A stretch of DNA of 64,000 nucleotides from Hydra vulgaris (GCF_038396675.1 NC_088933.1:20111001-20175000); one strand, 5' to 3'; numbered from the stretch's first letter, positions 1 to 12,798 are shown. The notes: a model not told the origin generated them from the letters alone. Numbers and translations are program-made.

Positions 1-62
1 TTTTTCTGTTAAAGTTCTACTTGATAGCTTTCTTTTAGCAACCTTCGACATTTTTAGTAGAG

Positions 63-345
63 AAACCTTGATCGAAGTATAACCGAATCAAAGATATCAG
101 TGAAAATGTTTAGTTCGTTAAATTATGTTTGACGCTAAAGTAATTAATTTTCGAACGTTCTAAGTTTAGAACTTTAATCGATATTTTTAAATTTTTAATG
201 TAATAGTTATTAACAAATAGAATTTAATCGAAGCTTAACTGAATCGAAAGCTCTCCGTTAAAATGTTTAGCTATTTTAATTATATTTGACACAAAAGTAT
301 TTTATTTTCGAGCGTTTAAAGTTTGAAATTTTTATTGAAGTATTT
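63..345. repeat. Two-copy tandem repeat, unit about 156 bp
   Basis: Two diverged copies lie head to tail. Landmarks such as tcgaagtataaccgaatc (from 72) and tcgaagcttaactgaatc (from 228) recur with an offset of about 156 bp, followed in both by an aaaatgtttag block and a ttttcga(a/g)cgtt block. The pair runs toward the pogo-like end at 440-589, so it may be subterminal sequence of that element. No coding signal is seen. Confidence 0.6.
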
Positions 346-439
346 AAAGTTTTGTTATTATACGCACTTATATGCAAATTCAAAATAAAAGTCCTAGTTA
401 AGCGAAGTTTTTTGCCGAAGGGACCTCAAAAAACAGTAC

Positions 440-589
440 GAATTAGCGAATGGTCCGACTTAACCAGGGTACGACTTAAGCGGATGATTTTACAGTAAGT
501 TGATAGAGAATGTTCAAGGGGAATTGAAATTCCGTCCGATTTAGTAAAAGTCCGACTTATCCAGGGTCCGAGTTAACGGGATTCAACTG
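440..589. mobile_element. Terminal fragment of a pogo/Tigger-like DNA transposon
   Basis: The right end, read on the - strand from 589, is CAGTTGAATCCCGTTAACTC followed by GGACC, matching the general form of pogo/Tigger terminal inverted repeats. The next bases outward are TA (590-591), the expected target. The internal gtccgacttaaccagggt (451 on) resembles the terminal gtccgacttatccagggt (550 on), a typical subterminal repetition. No matching left end was found, so this may be a truncated copy or a MITE end. The 70-aa frame at 286-498 is not a recognisable gene. Confidence 0.5.
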
Positions 590-600
590 TAATCATTATC

Positions 601-851
601 GTCCATAAAGTACGTACGCTTTTTTTTCGTCCCCCTCCTTCCTCCCTCCGCGCGCATTTTGCAATACGCTTTTTTTAGTACCCTCCACCTCTCTAAAAGT
701 ACCTACGCTTTTAACCTATTTATCTAACATTTTATGATATTTTTTTAAATTTTGAGTCTCCTTTCATATATAATCAACCCACTGCCCTCCCATCTCATAT
801 ACGCCATCTGCAGACCCCCTCTTCCCCTCCAAGCGTACGTACTTTATGGAC
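601..851. mobile_element. MITE with perfect 20-bp terminal inverted repeats
   Basis: The left end gtccataaagtacgtacgct (601-620) is the exact reverse complement of 832-851. The interior is pyrimidine-rich on the + strand and carries repeated 'tacgct' boxes. No clear target duplication is visible, so the superfamily is undetermined. It starts 11 bp after the pogo-like end at 589. Confidence 0.75.
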
Positions 852-1477
852 GTTCCCTTAGAGAAAAGAGAAGGATCGCAATCAGTTGAGCACCAATTAA
901 CTTAATTGTTTAGTTTAATTGTAACTATTGCTATTTTTCAATATTGACTTATTTAACGGCAATATTTTAACATATGGTTGATCTGCAAATTATTCATACA
1001 AAGAAAACTACCAAAAAACGGGTAGTGAGATGAATTGGAAGTTGAAATGAAAAAACCAGAGAAGTTTTTTAGATGTCTGCTAAGTGACAGGGAAAGCTAA
1101 TTGACCAGTGAACCTTTTTTTCCTATCATGTATGACTCAGGTTCATATAGTTGGCAACATTTAGGTCGGACTGTGACATTACCAACTTCAGTAAATCGTA
1201 TTGAAAAATAAGCCCTAAAATGTGAAAAATAAATAAGTAGGAACAATTTTTTCAATACAGACAAAAGCACTGAAAGTGTAATTGTGAAACTTTATCAAAT
1301 TGTTGCGTAAGTAGTTTGATGAAACTATGAGAAATTACAGAACAAAGCCCTAACGTTAACTAATACATTTTGACTGATTTCAAGTTTTTAGGAAAAAATA
1401 CCCAATACTGAGGTGAATTGGGACAGTTGCGAAAGTTTGCCCAGAACTCAGCAAAGAAGTCAAGAGGGTTTCTCAAT
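852..1477. other. No gene recognised
   Basis: AT-rich sequence with no open frame resembling a known protein and no obvious repeat or RNA gene. Confidence 0.5.
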
Positions 1478-1860
1478 GGTTTTTAAATTAGATGGGACAT
1501 GTTGTATACTAAATATAGGTAAATGCTGTCAGAAAATTTAAATCTGGGTATATTCGGTTTTTAGAAGTGGTTATGACCGCTCAAACGGTCATTTCAGTAG
1601 TGGTCAAAGGTGGTCCTGAGATGTCCCGATGTTTTTCGATTAGATGTGATATTTTGTCTCAACATAGGTAATTGGTCTTCAAGAATGGTCATGACCGCTC
1701 AGGTGATCATTTCAGGCGTGGTCAAGAATGATCCTGGAATATCCCGATGGTTTTTCAATTAGATGGTACATGTTGTATGTCTAAATATAGGTAATTAATA
1801 TCAGGAAAATTAAATCTGGCCATATTTGGTCTCCAGGAGTGGTTATAATTGCACAGGTAG
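1478..1860. repeat. Three degenerate tandem units, about 120-150 bp
   Basis: The blocks gtttttcaattagatggtac, ctaaatataggtaat, gtggtcatgaccgctca and atcccgatg recur in the same order three times (about 1478, 1630 and 1749). The middle unit lacks one block. The unit contains the self-complementary ggtcatgacc. No coding role is seen. Confidence 0.65.
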
Positions 1861-2230
1861 GTGTTGTCAAGATATTTTCGTGATTTTTATTTTATGTACT
1901 TAACTTCTGCGATATTGTGAATATAAACAAATAAGTTCAATGAAGTTGAACTTTATTAACATATTTTTTTATTTATAAGAATCTAGGTGATGACATACAT
2001 CATACATTAATACATCCAGAGCTCCTTGAGTTTAGACGACATTGAATTTAGACGACATTGAAAAAGTTGAATTTAGACATTGAATGAGATAAACATTAAA
2101 GCTAAAGTACTAAATGATGTAGTTTTCTCGCTTTCAATACTTTTCATTCCGCATTCACTTTTGCGGCGAACAAACGTGTTTTTTTTTTTGATCAAAGAAA
2201 TTCTTTTTTTTTTTTTTTTTTTTAATATAA
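1861..2230. other. Low-complexity stretch before a LINE
   Basis: Contains a short direct repeat of gaatttagacgacattga (2030-2090) and a long T tract at 2203-2223. No gene is seen. Confidence 0.5.
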
Positions 2231-2272
2231 ATTTAAAAGTATAAAATACAAGTTGCTATCAATTATTAAATA

Positions 2273-3074
2273 TGGCAGTAACCGTTAGCGAAATTCGAAC
2301 ACTGTTCAAGGAAATGTTTGCGGTGTACAAAAAAGATATAGTATTACTGATAAAACAACAAGAAGAAAATATATAAACTCATCAGTGGAACACAAAAATA
2401 ACGAACTGAAACAAACATTAATGACAGCGTGGAAAAAATTAAACGATTGGAAAAGGATATATTTTATATAAAGGTAAGTTTAAATTTTCACGAGGAACTC
2501 ATCGAAGAAAAGGCCTAAAATAATATTGAGTCTATTGAAAAAAAAAAGAGTTTGTAAAAACGAAGTACATAAAAACGATGAGTTTATTGGCTTTAAAAAA
2601 AAAATTAGAGAAATTAAGGATCGGTCACGAAGAAATAACCTTAGGATTAATGGCATCAAAATAAATGAAAATGAAACGTAGTATGATGTGTGAAATAAAG
2701 TAGTATGAAAGTGAAATAAAAGTGATTACATTTTTGAGGAGACTCTAGGGGTGGAAAATGTGAGAATTGAACGAGCGCATCGCAGTGGACGCCGAGATGC
2801 AAAAACACCACGCATAATTATTGAGCTGTTAAAACATAAAATAGAAATTTTAAAAAATTCTTCTGAATTAAAAGGTGATAATACCTACATAAGCAAAGAT
2901 TTTTGCTTTAAAACGAACTTAATAAGAAAAGATCTTAGAGAAAAAATGAAAATTGAGCGGCAGCTGGAAAAATTTGCTTATATATCATATGATAAGGTGG
3001 TTGTACGCGAGTGGGTGTCTAAGAAAACGGAAGAAACCCCGAAACCGTGTCAAGATAGTAAAGGTTATTGCTAA
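2273..3074 (+). pseudogene. LINE ORF1 remnant (RNA-binding chaperone-like)
   Basis: The frame opens with an ATG at 2273 (MAVTVSEIRTLFKEMF), stops after about 34 codons and resumes downstream. The 107-aa open part (2751-3074) contains RIERAHRSGRRD, the kind of 'IERAHR' motif seen in ORF1 proteins of animal LINEs, then a basic Lys-rich tail. In intact elements ORF1 protein binds the element RNA. Here stops and frameshifts preclude a full product. It sits directly upstream of the endonuclease segment, as expected. Confidence 0.6.
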
Positions 3075-3639
3075 CTATTGCTAACTATTTTATTAACTAT
3101 TTTGCGTTTATTTATTTGCTTTACTTTAAAACGGAGGAAAACTTTATAATTAAATTTTTAGATGAAAATGTCGTACTAAGTGACGTCGATGATTCTAATA
3201 AATTTTATCAAAAAGTATCTGAAAGCCAAAACTATACAGTTATTGAATCTCCTCAATATCTTCAAAAAAATAAAAATAGTTTTTCAATTTTAAAACATTA
3301 ATATTCGAAGTTTAAATAAAAACTTTGAAACTCTTAAGCTTTTGTTGGTTGAATTAAAACACGATTTTAAAATTATTTATCTAACGTGAAACAAATGCCC
3401 AATTTGAAATAATTAATTACTCATCAGTTCACCAACCACGTGGTTTTGGTGTTGGGGGGGGGGGGACGTATATATTTTTATTTTCTGTGTAAATGAAATA
3501 GATTGTGAGTCATTATGCATTGAATTATTAAATAAAACCACAAAAAAATAATTATAAATGGCACATATAGACCACTATCTACTAGCTTCAAAAAATTTAA
3601 AACTCATCTTAAACCAGTCTTAACAAATATAAATAAAAA

Positions 3640-6160
3640 CCCGGAGTCATACTTTGTTGGGGATTTTAACATTGACCTAAAAAACCATGCTTCCAATAAT
3701 GATGTTAAAAATTTTATAAACACTCTTCTTTAAAATAATTTAATTCCGACAATAACCAAGCCAACGAGAGTGACTAACAACTCTTCTACACTTCTTGATA
3801 ATATAATAATTAATAACCATCATAATAACTGTCTTTACACAGACATAATCAAAACTGACTTATCGGATCATTTCCCAACATTCCTTGTTACTAATAATAT
3901 TTTATTTAATAGTATTCCTTCTCAATCCATAATATTTAGGCGACAGATCAATGAATACTTGGTAGAACAATTTCAAAATCTTTTAAGAAACAAGATTGAT
4001 TGGAACTTGGTATTGCAGTCACATGGCGTTAACAACGCATATGATCTGTTTTTAAATCAATTCTGCAAGCAACGGGTTACTAAAATCTTCAAAAAGAAAA
4101 CAAAAGTTATATGATAAGTACTTGAAAAAAAAAAAACTTATAACGAAATGTCATATAAAAATTATAAAAATATACTTGAAAAAACAAAAAGGAACTCAAA
4201 AAAACTTTATTATGCAAAACTATTAAGCCACCGGAAACACTAAGAAAAACATGGAGTGTAATTAAAGAAATAATCGGAAAAAAAAATTATTCGAGAAACA
4301 TTCTCCCAAAAAAAATAACAAATGATAAAAACACAATCAATGATAAATCAATTATTGTTGAAAAGCTAAACAGCTTCTTTACTAAGGCTGGTCCGAATTT
4401 GGCATTAAAAATTCTTATGAATTCAACACCATTTGAGTCTTATTTAAAAAATTAAAATAAAGTTATGGATGAACCTAATTTAAAACAAATTGAATCGCAA
4501 ACCGCCTTTTTTTTACCTTAAAACTAACAAAAGTGATGGATTTGAAAAAAATAACGTATATGTTGTAAAATCAGTATATTATGTAATAGAACCCTCGTTA
4601 TTTCACATTTAATTTTTCATTTAAAATAGGTATTGTCCCTGAAAAGCAAAAAATTGCATGAATCACGCCGATATTTAAGTCTGGAGATGTCTCAAATATC
4701 TCTAGTTATAGGCCTATATCTATTTTACCTTGTTTTTCAAAATTATTTGAGTGAATAATGTACAATAGGCTTTTTAATCACTTATCAGAAAACGACATGT
4801 TGTATTCAAAACAATTTGGTTTCACAAAATAAATTCAACGGAACATTCAGTGGTTGAACTAGTCAATCAAATATCAAGTGAGTTCAGTAGTAACTACTTT
4901 ACCTTAGGTGTTTTCATTGATCTGTCAAAAGCTTTCGATACCGTTAATCATAATATACTAATAAAAAAGCTTGAACACTGTGGAGTAAAAAATAACAATT
5001 TACTTTGATTCAAAAGTTATTTGACCGATAGAAAACAATCTATAGTGTATGAACAAAAACAAACATTCCTGTCTGCCGTAACTTGTGGGGTTCCCCAGGG
5101 CTCTATTTTAGGACCACTGTTGTTCCTAGTGTACTTTAATGATTTAAGTTTAGCAACAGACCTATTAAATTCTATTCTTTTTGTAGATGACTCCAATCTT
5201 TTTTATTCCAACAGAGATATTAATACACTATACAACAAACGAACAATTATTGAAAGTTAATGAGTGGTTTAAAAGTAATAAACTTTCTCTAATTGTGGAT
5301 AAAACCAAATTTCTTTTTTTTCCATAAAATGAATAAATCAAAAAATATTCCCATCAAATTGCCCAATCTAATAATCAATAACACTAACATTAAAAGAGAA
5401 AACTCAGTAAACTTTAAAGGCGTAATCTTGGATGAACATTTACATTGAAGTTTATATATAAAAAGTATTGATAATAAAATATCAAAAAATTTAGGAATGA
5501 TATATTGGACTAAACCATTTTTAAACAATAATTTTTTAAAAAGTTTTATTTCTTATCTATTCATTGTTATTTAATTGATTGCAATATTGCATGGGCAAGT
5601 ACAAACTATACAAAATTTAAAAAATTGTACTGTAAACAAAAACACGCGTGCAGAACAGTTTTTGGAGCTGATAGAATTGTACCTTGTGAGCCTCTTCTGT
5701 TTATACTTGGAGCATTAAATATATATAAAATCAACTTACACCAAGTTTTAATGTTCATGTATAAAACAAAAGTCCGGGTGAATAAAAAAAAGCAATTGCT
5801 TTTACTCAGTAATTGGTCAGCTTTACGTGAATAAAAATTTCAGGAATTTTTGCTTAAGTTTTTATTTACGTAAAGCTGAGCATTTACTGAGTAAATTGCT
5901 TAACTTTATGTGAATTAAAATTTGTGCAAAACTGCTAAAGTTTTTATTCACGTAAAACTGACGAATTACTGAGTAAAAGCAATTATCTTTTTTTATTCAC
6001 CCGGCCTAAATATAGGATTATCTCCTAAAATATTTCAATTCTATTTTGACAAAGTAGTTCATAAATATCCAACAAAATTTTCAAATAACAACTTTGTTGT
6101 CCCAAAATATAATACAAAACTAACTTCATACTCAGTTCTTTATCGTGAACCTTACTAAAT
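3640..6160 (+). pseudogene. LINE ORF2 remnant: AP endonuclease plus reverse transcriptase
   Basis: The endonuclease part shows GDFNIDLKN (about 3660) and the C-terminal DLSDHFPTFLV motif in the 3770-4114 frame. Reverse-transcriptase blocks follow: NYRPIS-like SSYRPISILPCFSK (about 4700), [14 protein letters not shown] (about 4910), CGVPQGSILGPLLFLVYFND (about 5080) and FVDDSNLF (about 5180), the last replacing the usual FADD. The C-terminal part (WASTN..LHCKQKHACRTVF, 5590-5770) continues past the inserted MITE with LSPKIFQFYFDKVVHKYP. At least several in-frame stops are present. Confidence 0.8.
5772..6006. mobile_element. 235-bp TA-type MITE, copy 1
   Basis: Long terminal inverted repeats start with (gt)ccgggtgaataaaaaaaa on the left and end ...tttttttattcacccggcc on the right. 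Internally the motif ttactcagtaatt..cagctttacgtgaataaaaattt recurs in both orientations, giving nested palindromes. A second 235-bp copy lies at 41441-41675. It interrupts LINE ORF2, so it inserted after that LINE. The right flank begins TA; the left flank is mutated. Confidence 0.85.
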
Positions 6161-6894
6161 ACACATAAAACTAGTATAGAGCAGTTTAAAAATGAATCAA
6201 AACAGGCATTCTTACTTATGGATTTTAATATATCCGATTTTAAAAGTTTTTTTTAATTAAAACTCAAATACAAAAAAATAATTAATACAAAAATTATGTC
6301 ACTGATTGTATCAACATTTTTTTTCATTACCTTAATTATGGTATTGCCTCTATGGCGTTTGCTAATTTATTTACGTTATTTCTATGAAGTATACTAATTT
6401 ATTTATGTTATTTCTATCGTGTATATTAATTTATTTACTCTTTATTTTTAAATTTTTAAGTTTTAAGCAATTGATAATATCTTATTTATTTTTTCTTATT
6501 CACTTGATCTTACTCTTTCGTTGTCTTTAAATGACAACGAATTGTTATTTATTTTACTTTTATATTTTTTTAATTAATAGTTTGTTAATTATAGATATTT
6601 AAATATTACGGTTTTTGTAAATACGTGAGAATGGGGCTCGCTAATAAGGCTAAATAAGTCTTCTTTTTGTCCCGCCAGTATTTATTTTTATTTATATGCC
6701 TTGAAACTGTATAAATTATTAAACTGCAAATAATAAACAATAGATAGATATATATGTATATGTAAATACATATATATCGAATACTACTAACACAACGAGA
6801 AGTTAAAAAACTTTTTTTCTTGTAAACAAGTTAATTTTAACTCTTTACTAAACTAAACTCATATTTATACATAAATACAAATAATAAATATTCT

Positions 6895-7975
6895 CTTTAG
6901 TGACCCAATTTCTATTCATTCTGTTTTTTCAAATTATCACCCAATTTCTATTCATTCTGTTTTTTCGAAAGTTTTGGAAAGAATTTTATATAAAGTTATT
7001 TATAATCACCTTTCATTAAATAGTATACTAGATACCAATCAATACGGGTTCAAAAAAAAAAAAACTCGACAGAACGCACAATACTGCAAATTACTCGCAG
7101 TATAGCTGAATCTTTTGAGAAGTCCCAATATACGTTGGGAACTTTTGACACTATTGATCATAAAATTCTCCTTAAAAAGATAGAATACTATGGAATTAAA
7201 GATGTTTTACCTTTACTTGAAAGGTATTTAAACAACCGTAAACAGTTTGTTTATAGAAATGTCGATAAAACAATGATCACTTTTTCATCCGACTTCTGAA
7301 AAGCTACTGCCTCCCATCATGCTTTTTATAAATAAAATCCAAATAAAAAGAGAAATAAATACTAACTTTTTAGTTATATATGTTGATGAAAACATTTGCT
7401 GGAAATATTACACTAATGTTTTGTACAACAAAGTTGCTAAAAGTATTGGAGTAGTATATATAGTTAGAAATGCTTTAAATAATTTTATTAATAATATTTT
7501 TCTTTTATCCGTTGTCATTTAAACTATGCAAATATAGCTTGGTTCAATGGCAATAAAAGTAAACTGAAACCTCTCGTCAGGAGAAGCAAATTGCTCGTCT
7601 TGACAATTTTAAAGGCAGGTTTTCTCATGCCAGGCTTCTTTTATTTGAAAAGAAATTTTTTAATATTTATCAACTCAATGTTTTTAATACTTTTTGTTTT
7701 ATGTACAAATGTGAAATTAACTTCTCCCCAGTTCCTTTTCATTATTTATATACCTTGAAAAATAAAAATAAATATAAATTGAGTAATAACAATTTAATTC
7801 GGCAGCCATTTTATCAAACTATTTTTGGAATTATTTTAATTGCGGGACATCTCTTTGGAAGAAAATAGTTTTAAAACATTTTGATTTTACTCTGAAAAGG
7901 AGCAACCTCTTATTAAAGAATAATACAATAATATTTTTATATTTTTAAATGTTTAATATATAATAAAAAATAATT
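6895..7975 (+). mobile_element. 5'-truncated LINE fragment (RT to C terminus)
   Basis: Broken frames read PISILSVFSKVLERILYKVI and DTNQYGF (6950-7050), then DTIDHKILLKKIEYYGIKD and NNRKQFVYRN (7150-7260). The 67-aa frame 7319-7522 includes YVDENICWKYYTNVL, typical of the post-RT region. A RRQEKQIARLDNFKGR-type stretch follows to about 7850. A 30-bp segment (cacccaatttctattcattctg) is duplicated at 6903 and 6938. No functional product is possible. Confidence 0.7.
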
Positions 7976-8145
7976 TTTTTTAAGATTCTTTTTTTCTTTT
8001 TCTTTTTCTTTTTTTTTTTCTTTTTTAAACAACTATCTTATTAACTGGTTTTAAATTTAAATTTTCCTTAAATCATCCTATTAACTTATTTTTAGTTTTT
8101 AGGTGTAATTATTATTATTATTTTTTATCTTTTTTACGATTTTCT
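7976..8145. repeat. T/C-rich low-complexity tract
   Basis: Interrupted poly-T with cttttt repeats between two oppositely oriented LINE 3' ends. It probably contains the degraded poly(A)/tail regions of both elements. Confidence 0.5.
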
Positions 8146-8149
8146 TTTG

Positions 8150-11100
8150 ATTAATCAAATCAAATCAAATGTATTCTGAAGTAGATTTTACATTTCATGG
8201 AATATTTACATATAGTACAAGTACTAATTTTAAGTAAACACCATAATAAGAAACTAAAACACCAAACTAAAAAACCAAAAATAAAAAAAATAAAAATATA
8301 AAAAAAAAATAACGTAAAACAGTACAATACTTAAACGAAAAGCTTTTGGAATAATAATTAAGTAAGAAATTTGATAAATTTAGGACAAAATTCAAATTAT
8401 TTTTATACATCTATCTAGAATAAAAGACTTTTAAATACCTAATTACAATATAGCAATAAAAGAGAAGCAGATTATAATAATATACAGTAACAACATTACT
8501 AAATCAGCATTGAAATGAAGAAAGTAGTAGAAAAGAATTTTAGAAAAGATGTATTAGTAGTTATAGACTAGCATTGAAGTGAATAAGGTTAAGATGGATA
8601 GTAGATAGTTAGCAGTATAGTAGCATAGAAATTAGAAAGAATACTTATTTAATAAAAAATTAAATAGACTGTTTTTGAATTTGGAAAATGTAGGGAGAGA
8701 TTTTAATTGTGAGGGGAGATTATTCCATGTGCATATGCTCTGATATTTAATCGATTCATGTCCATAACAAACAGTTATATGTTTAGATATAGATAATTTG
8801 AAGCTTTTAGCTGATCGAAGTTGGTAACAAGTATTTTTTTTATAAGTAAAAAAATCAATAAATGGAGGAGGTAAGGTTTTATGTTGCTGTTTCAAAACAA
8901 AAAAACAGTTGTAGTGTTGAATAAGGTTTTTAACTTAAGTATCTTTGATGTGTAGCAGAGGATATTTGGATTAAAGATTAGTAACTGATCTTAACATACT
9001 TGTAAAATTTATATCTATTTTTTATATGGTACAAAGTAATTTTATGTTTACATTTTAATGATAAGGCAAATATTGTCTTTTTTTAGCCGCGGTTATGTAG
9101 ATTTTATTTATATAAAACGGCATTGTATTATTTTTTTTTAATAACAAAATAAATAAAATAAATGAAATTTAAATTTAATGCATTATTTGATGCATTTATG
9201 CTGTCAAGTTTTAATAGCGATTTATAGTATATTTGATTTGTGATTTATTGAGATTGTTAATTACGAGCAGTTTTCGATGACAAAACTTCTGCGAGTATCC
9301 GCGTTCTTTTGATGAAATTAAATACCTGTATAACTATAAATTTTATTATTTTTATGTTAACGATTTTATTGTACAACGATTAACTAAAATTTTACAGGAA
9401 AGAACAAAAAAAACAAAAAAAAAAAATACAAAAAAAAAAGTTAGTCATTAATTTTGTTTATCAAAAAATGCATTATTTTATAGAAGCAGTATATGGTCAT
9501 ACTTAGCACTAAAAAATGCAATCAACTAATTAAAAAATATAAAAAAATAATAAACTATATTCTCAATTAGTAGTATGCCACAATGTTGATCCGACGAGTT
9601 GTTTTTTTGTATTTTTAAAACGCTCCAAATTACGCTGAGAAATTTGTTTTTGATTCAGTTTTTGTTGAATTGTTAACGAAAAACTGATATTTGAAGGAAA
9701 AAACTAGACGAATAAGAATTTTCAGTGCACTTAGGAACAGCCACAGTAAAAAAATGAGACTTAATTGAATAACGAATGATGGCAAAAGAGACAATTGCTC
9801 TTTAGAGCAGTGCCCATTATAGTATTTATAGAAAAGAGAAAGAGAAGCAACATTACAATGATGTGATAATGGTTGGAGGTTGGCTGCAAGAGCAGATCCA
9901 ACTATGTTTACAATGCGTTTTTGCACCTTGTCTAAAAGAGAAAGTGCATTATTTGAAAATCCGCTCTAGATATGGCGACAATATTCCTAACAATAACGGA
10001 TTTGAGATTTATAGAGATAAAGAATAGAATCCTGAGTAGGAAAGTGGTGATCACGATAAAGAGATGCAACCATATCAGATACTAACTTTAAAAAGGATTT
10101 GATATATGTTTTCCAAGAAAGATTGGTAGTAATCCTAGAAGATAAAGGGTAGATAACTCCTAGAAGATAAAGGGTAGATAAGATTCCTCAAGTACATTCC
10201 TTTCATAAGTATAGAAAGATCTAGATTATTGCAATAACGATTAGCTAAAAAAAAATTGATTGTTATCTGAGTTAAACCCATGCTGAAGCAGAATTGAAAT
10301 CCTTTTCAAGCTCAAATGTTTCCTCCAAGCAATCAGAGAGTTTTAGCTTCTTATCAAGACAAGAATAAATGTTAGTATCATCAGCAAAAAATGCCACCTT
10401 AGATGTGAGAATTTTTGAGAGATTGTTAATGTAAATTGAAAAAAGTATAGAGCCAATGATAGAACCCTGGAGAGCCTCTGATATGATGGTTACAGGATAT
10501 GAAGAAGAATACTGCCCATCAAGGACAACTTTTATAACACGATTAGTAAGGAAGGATTCAATAATCTTAAAGATGTTACCTGAAACATTATAAGAAGAGA
10601 GCTTATGGAAAAAGCCAGCATGCCAAACTTCATCAAAATTTTTAGAAATGTTGAGAGTAATAGCCTTAGCTTCTCCGCATCTATCCAGTGCACGGTAAAA
10701 CCTATCAGTTATTACCGTTAAAAAATCAGCAGTAAAATAAAAAATCCATATTGATGATCAAGTAAGTTATTAGATTAAATATGAGAGATTAAGTATTTGT
10801 TAATTAAAGAATTAAAAGCTTTGTTTATGATAGTAAAAAGACTAATTGAACGGTAGTTAGACGAGTCAGATTGCTCTTCAGAGTTTTTGAAAATAGGGAT
10901 AACAGATGTCGCATTCTAGCAGGCTGGAAAACAAGACTGTGATAAGCACTTGTTAAATAGTTTTAAAATTATAGACGACAGCTCCAGAGAACACTTCTGC
11001 AAGACCTTTACAGGTATGTTGTTCGGACCACATGCTGTAGAAGAGTCTGAGCAGAAAATCAATTTAGATACAGAAGCTGGAGTGATACGACGATAGGTCA

Positions 11101-11590
11101 GGCAATGGATTAACCTGTGAGACAAAACCTTTTTACGATGGTTACTAGTAGTACTAAACAGACGTTTGTTTTCTGAACGTTTTATTGTTTTTCTGATAGA
11201 TATGAAACTAATAGTTACAACTGAAAATTGCAGCAGTACAATGAGAGGAAAACCATGGAGAAAAGCGAGGCTTGACTTGGAATTGTTGAGAGGGAATGAA
11301 AGATTCCATGCTAGCCTGAATCCAAAAAGTTACATAAAAAGCACATTTGATTTCTACCCAGCGGCCATCACAAAGAAAATCACAGAAAGAGTCCCAGTCA
11401 GCTTTATAGTAGTTGTATGAGATACGATGATAAGGGCCAAGCATATGGCTATTGGAGTTTTTACGAATTAAAGAAAGATAACCATTAACACTAAGATCAC
11501 AAGATGAGACAGCTGAAATGAAATTAATTTCACAAAAATAAAGTAGGTCTGGTGAACTTTGCAAGAGATAAGACTCAATAGAACAAAAGT
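8150..11590 (-). mobile_element. Decayed CR1/Jockey-type LINE on the minus strand
   Basis: Read on the - strand, ORF2 pieces appear in order. Endonuclease C-terminal and linker (11564-11208): PDLLYFCEINFISAVSSCDL, then SYNYYKADWDSFCDFLCDGR. RT N-terminus (11125-10916): SSTACGPNNIPVKVLQKCSL. SSNYRPISLF (about 10850), QGSIIGSILFSIYINNLS (about 10450) and FFADDTNIYSC (DD codons 10377-10382). C-terminus: VQKRIVNIVGSALAANLQPL (9926) and ICTWNNLPSQLKSLPTFSKF (8750). The 3' end is a short (TTGAT)n array at 8150-8177, a CR1-like tail. Frameshifts and missing endonuclease N-terminus mark it as dead. A 24-bp tagaagataaagggtagata block is duplicated near 10137 and 10161. Confidence 0.85.
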
Positions 11591-11639
11591 TACTTGAAGA
11601 CTACAAATATTAGTGAATGATAGATTTAGAGAACATAGT

Positions 11640-12330
11640 TACGACGATGGTTTTTGTTTTTTATAGTTTTTGGTACTTTTTTCAATTTTAAATTTGTTAA
11701 AAACTTGACTTAATGCACAGATAGTACTCAAAATACAACTTAATAGTCCATCTATGCGCAACATGGCGCTGATAATACTCTGATACTTTACAGCTGTTGA
11801 TGGAATCAGCCTCTCTGAGAGCTACCACAGAGTTCAGGTAACCTGACTACCAGCCGACCTCAGAACCATAAAACTGAGTTTTAGAGCTATACCATCATTA
11901 CGAGATAATAGAATGAGTTGCCTAGTCATAAAAGCCAGCAAAACCCATGCATTGAGTCAAGAAGATTTAGCATTCAATATCCTAAACAGGAAACAGTGTA
12001 TTATAAATACATCTAAGCCGGCCTTATATATGAAGAAAGGGTGCAAGGTTGGCCAACAGTTTGAATCTGTTTACCCCTTATGTCTTTGCCTAAACGGTCT
12101 GCTATAAGGCAGTAGCCAGATGCGTTAAACATCTGCAAAAGGTGAGTATTTTTATCGAGACACCACCTCTATCCTTTACTCTCCCAAAAGCCCCAAAGCA
12201 AGGAGTGTATTAATTCGGAGTTGGCTTCTCCTAGCCTTTCCTTAAAAAAAGCGTATCCTTCAAGGTAGCAGGACATAAAGCAGGCTGTACTGGGTTACAT
12301 GTTACCAGTTGCAGGATAACTTGACCTGAC
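11640..12330 (-). other. Locally GC-richer segment, possible LINE 5' region
   Basis: This stretch is clearly less AT-rich than its surroundings and lies exactly upstream (- strand sense) of the LINE at 8150-11590. I infer that it is the 5' UTR or ORF1 region of that element. No convincing protein motif is seen in either strand; the 64-aa frame at 11913-12107 (+) is probably spurious. Confidence 0.35.
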
Positions 12331-12798
12331 AGAAAAATAGGTCAAACTTAAAAAAAATCTGTAAAAGTGTTAAGATTTTGGAAGCATGATAAAATATAAG
12401 TACTGTGATTTGTTGTATATTTATAATTAATGAAATATAAAATTGATGAGATAAATAACCCAATTCTGTGTATGAAATCATTTAAAGCATTCATAATTTT
12501 ACAATCATTATTTATCATTTATAGCAAATTATATATTTCTAAATTTTTTCATGAAATCTCCGGTTTCTAATTACTTTTTGTTGCCTAGTTGCCTAATTAT
12601 CCTGTATACTAGTTGTATCTAACTGAGCTTTTTAGGAAAGCTAACTATTTGTCTTAAAGGTGTGTACGTGATTAATTAAGTTCATCCTGCTTAGTTATAC
12701 CAAATTGAAATAAAAGTTCAATTTTTCTGAAAAAAACATCTAATAATCACTGAGTCTTTTCTTAGAACACGGCCACATGCGGATTAATTTTTTAACAC
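12331..12798. other. No gene recognised
   Basis: AT-rich, with no open frame or repeat of note. Confidence 0.5.

Larger units (their letters stand above)
2231..6745 (+). mobile_element. Decayed CR1/Jockey-type LINE, near full length
   Basis: ORF1-like, endonuclease, reverse-transcriptase and 3'-UTR segments follow in the expected order of a two-ORF non-LTR retrotransposon. The coding frames are broken by many stops and frameshifts. The 3' end has a 'gagaatggggctcgctaata' type tail and short ATAG repeats at about 6735-6750. A 235-bp MITE (5772-6006) interrupts the C-terminal coding part. A G12-13 run lies near 3455. The clade is assigned from motif style only. Confidence 0.8.

Noticed and set aside
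11166..11420. 84-aa + strand ORF
   Set aside because: It is antisense to the recognisable LINE ORF2 fragment at 11208-11564.
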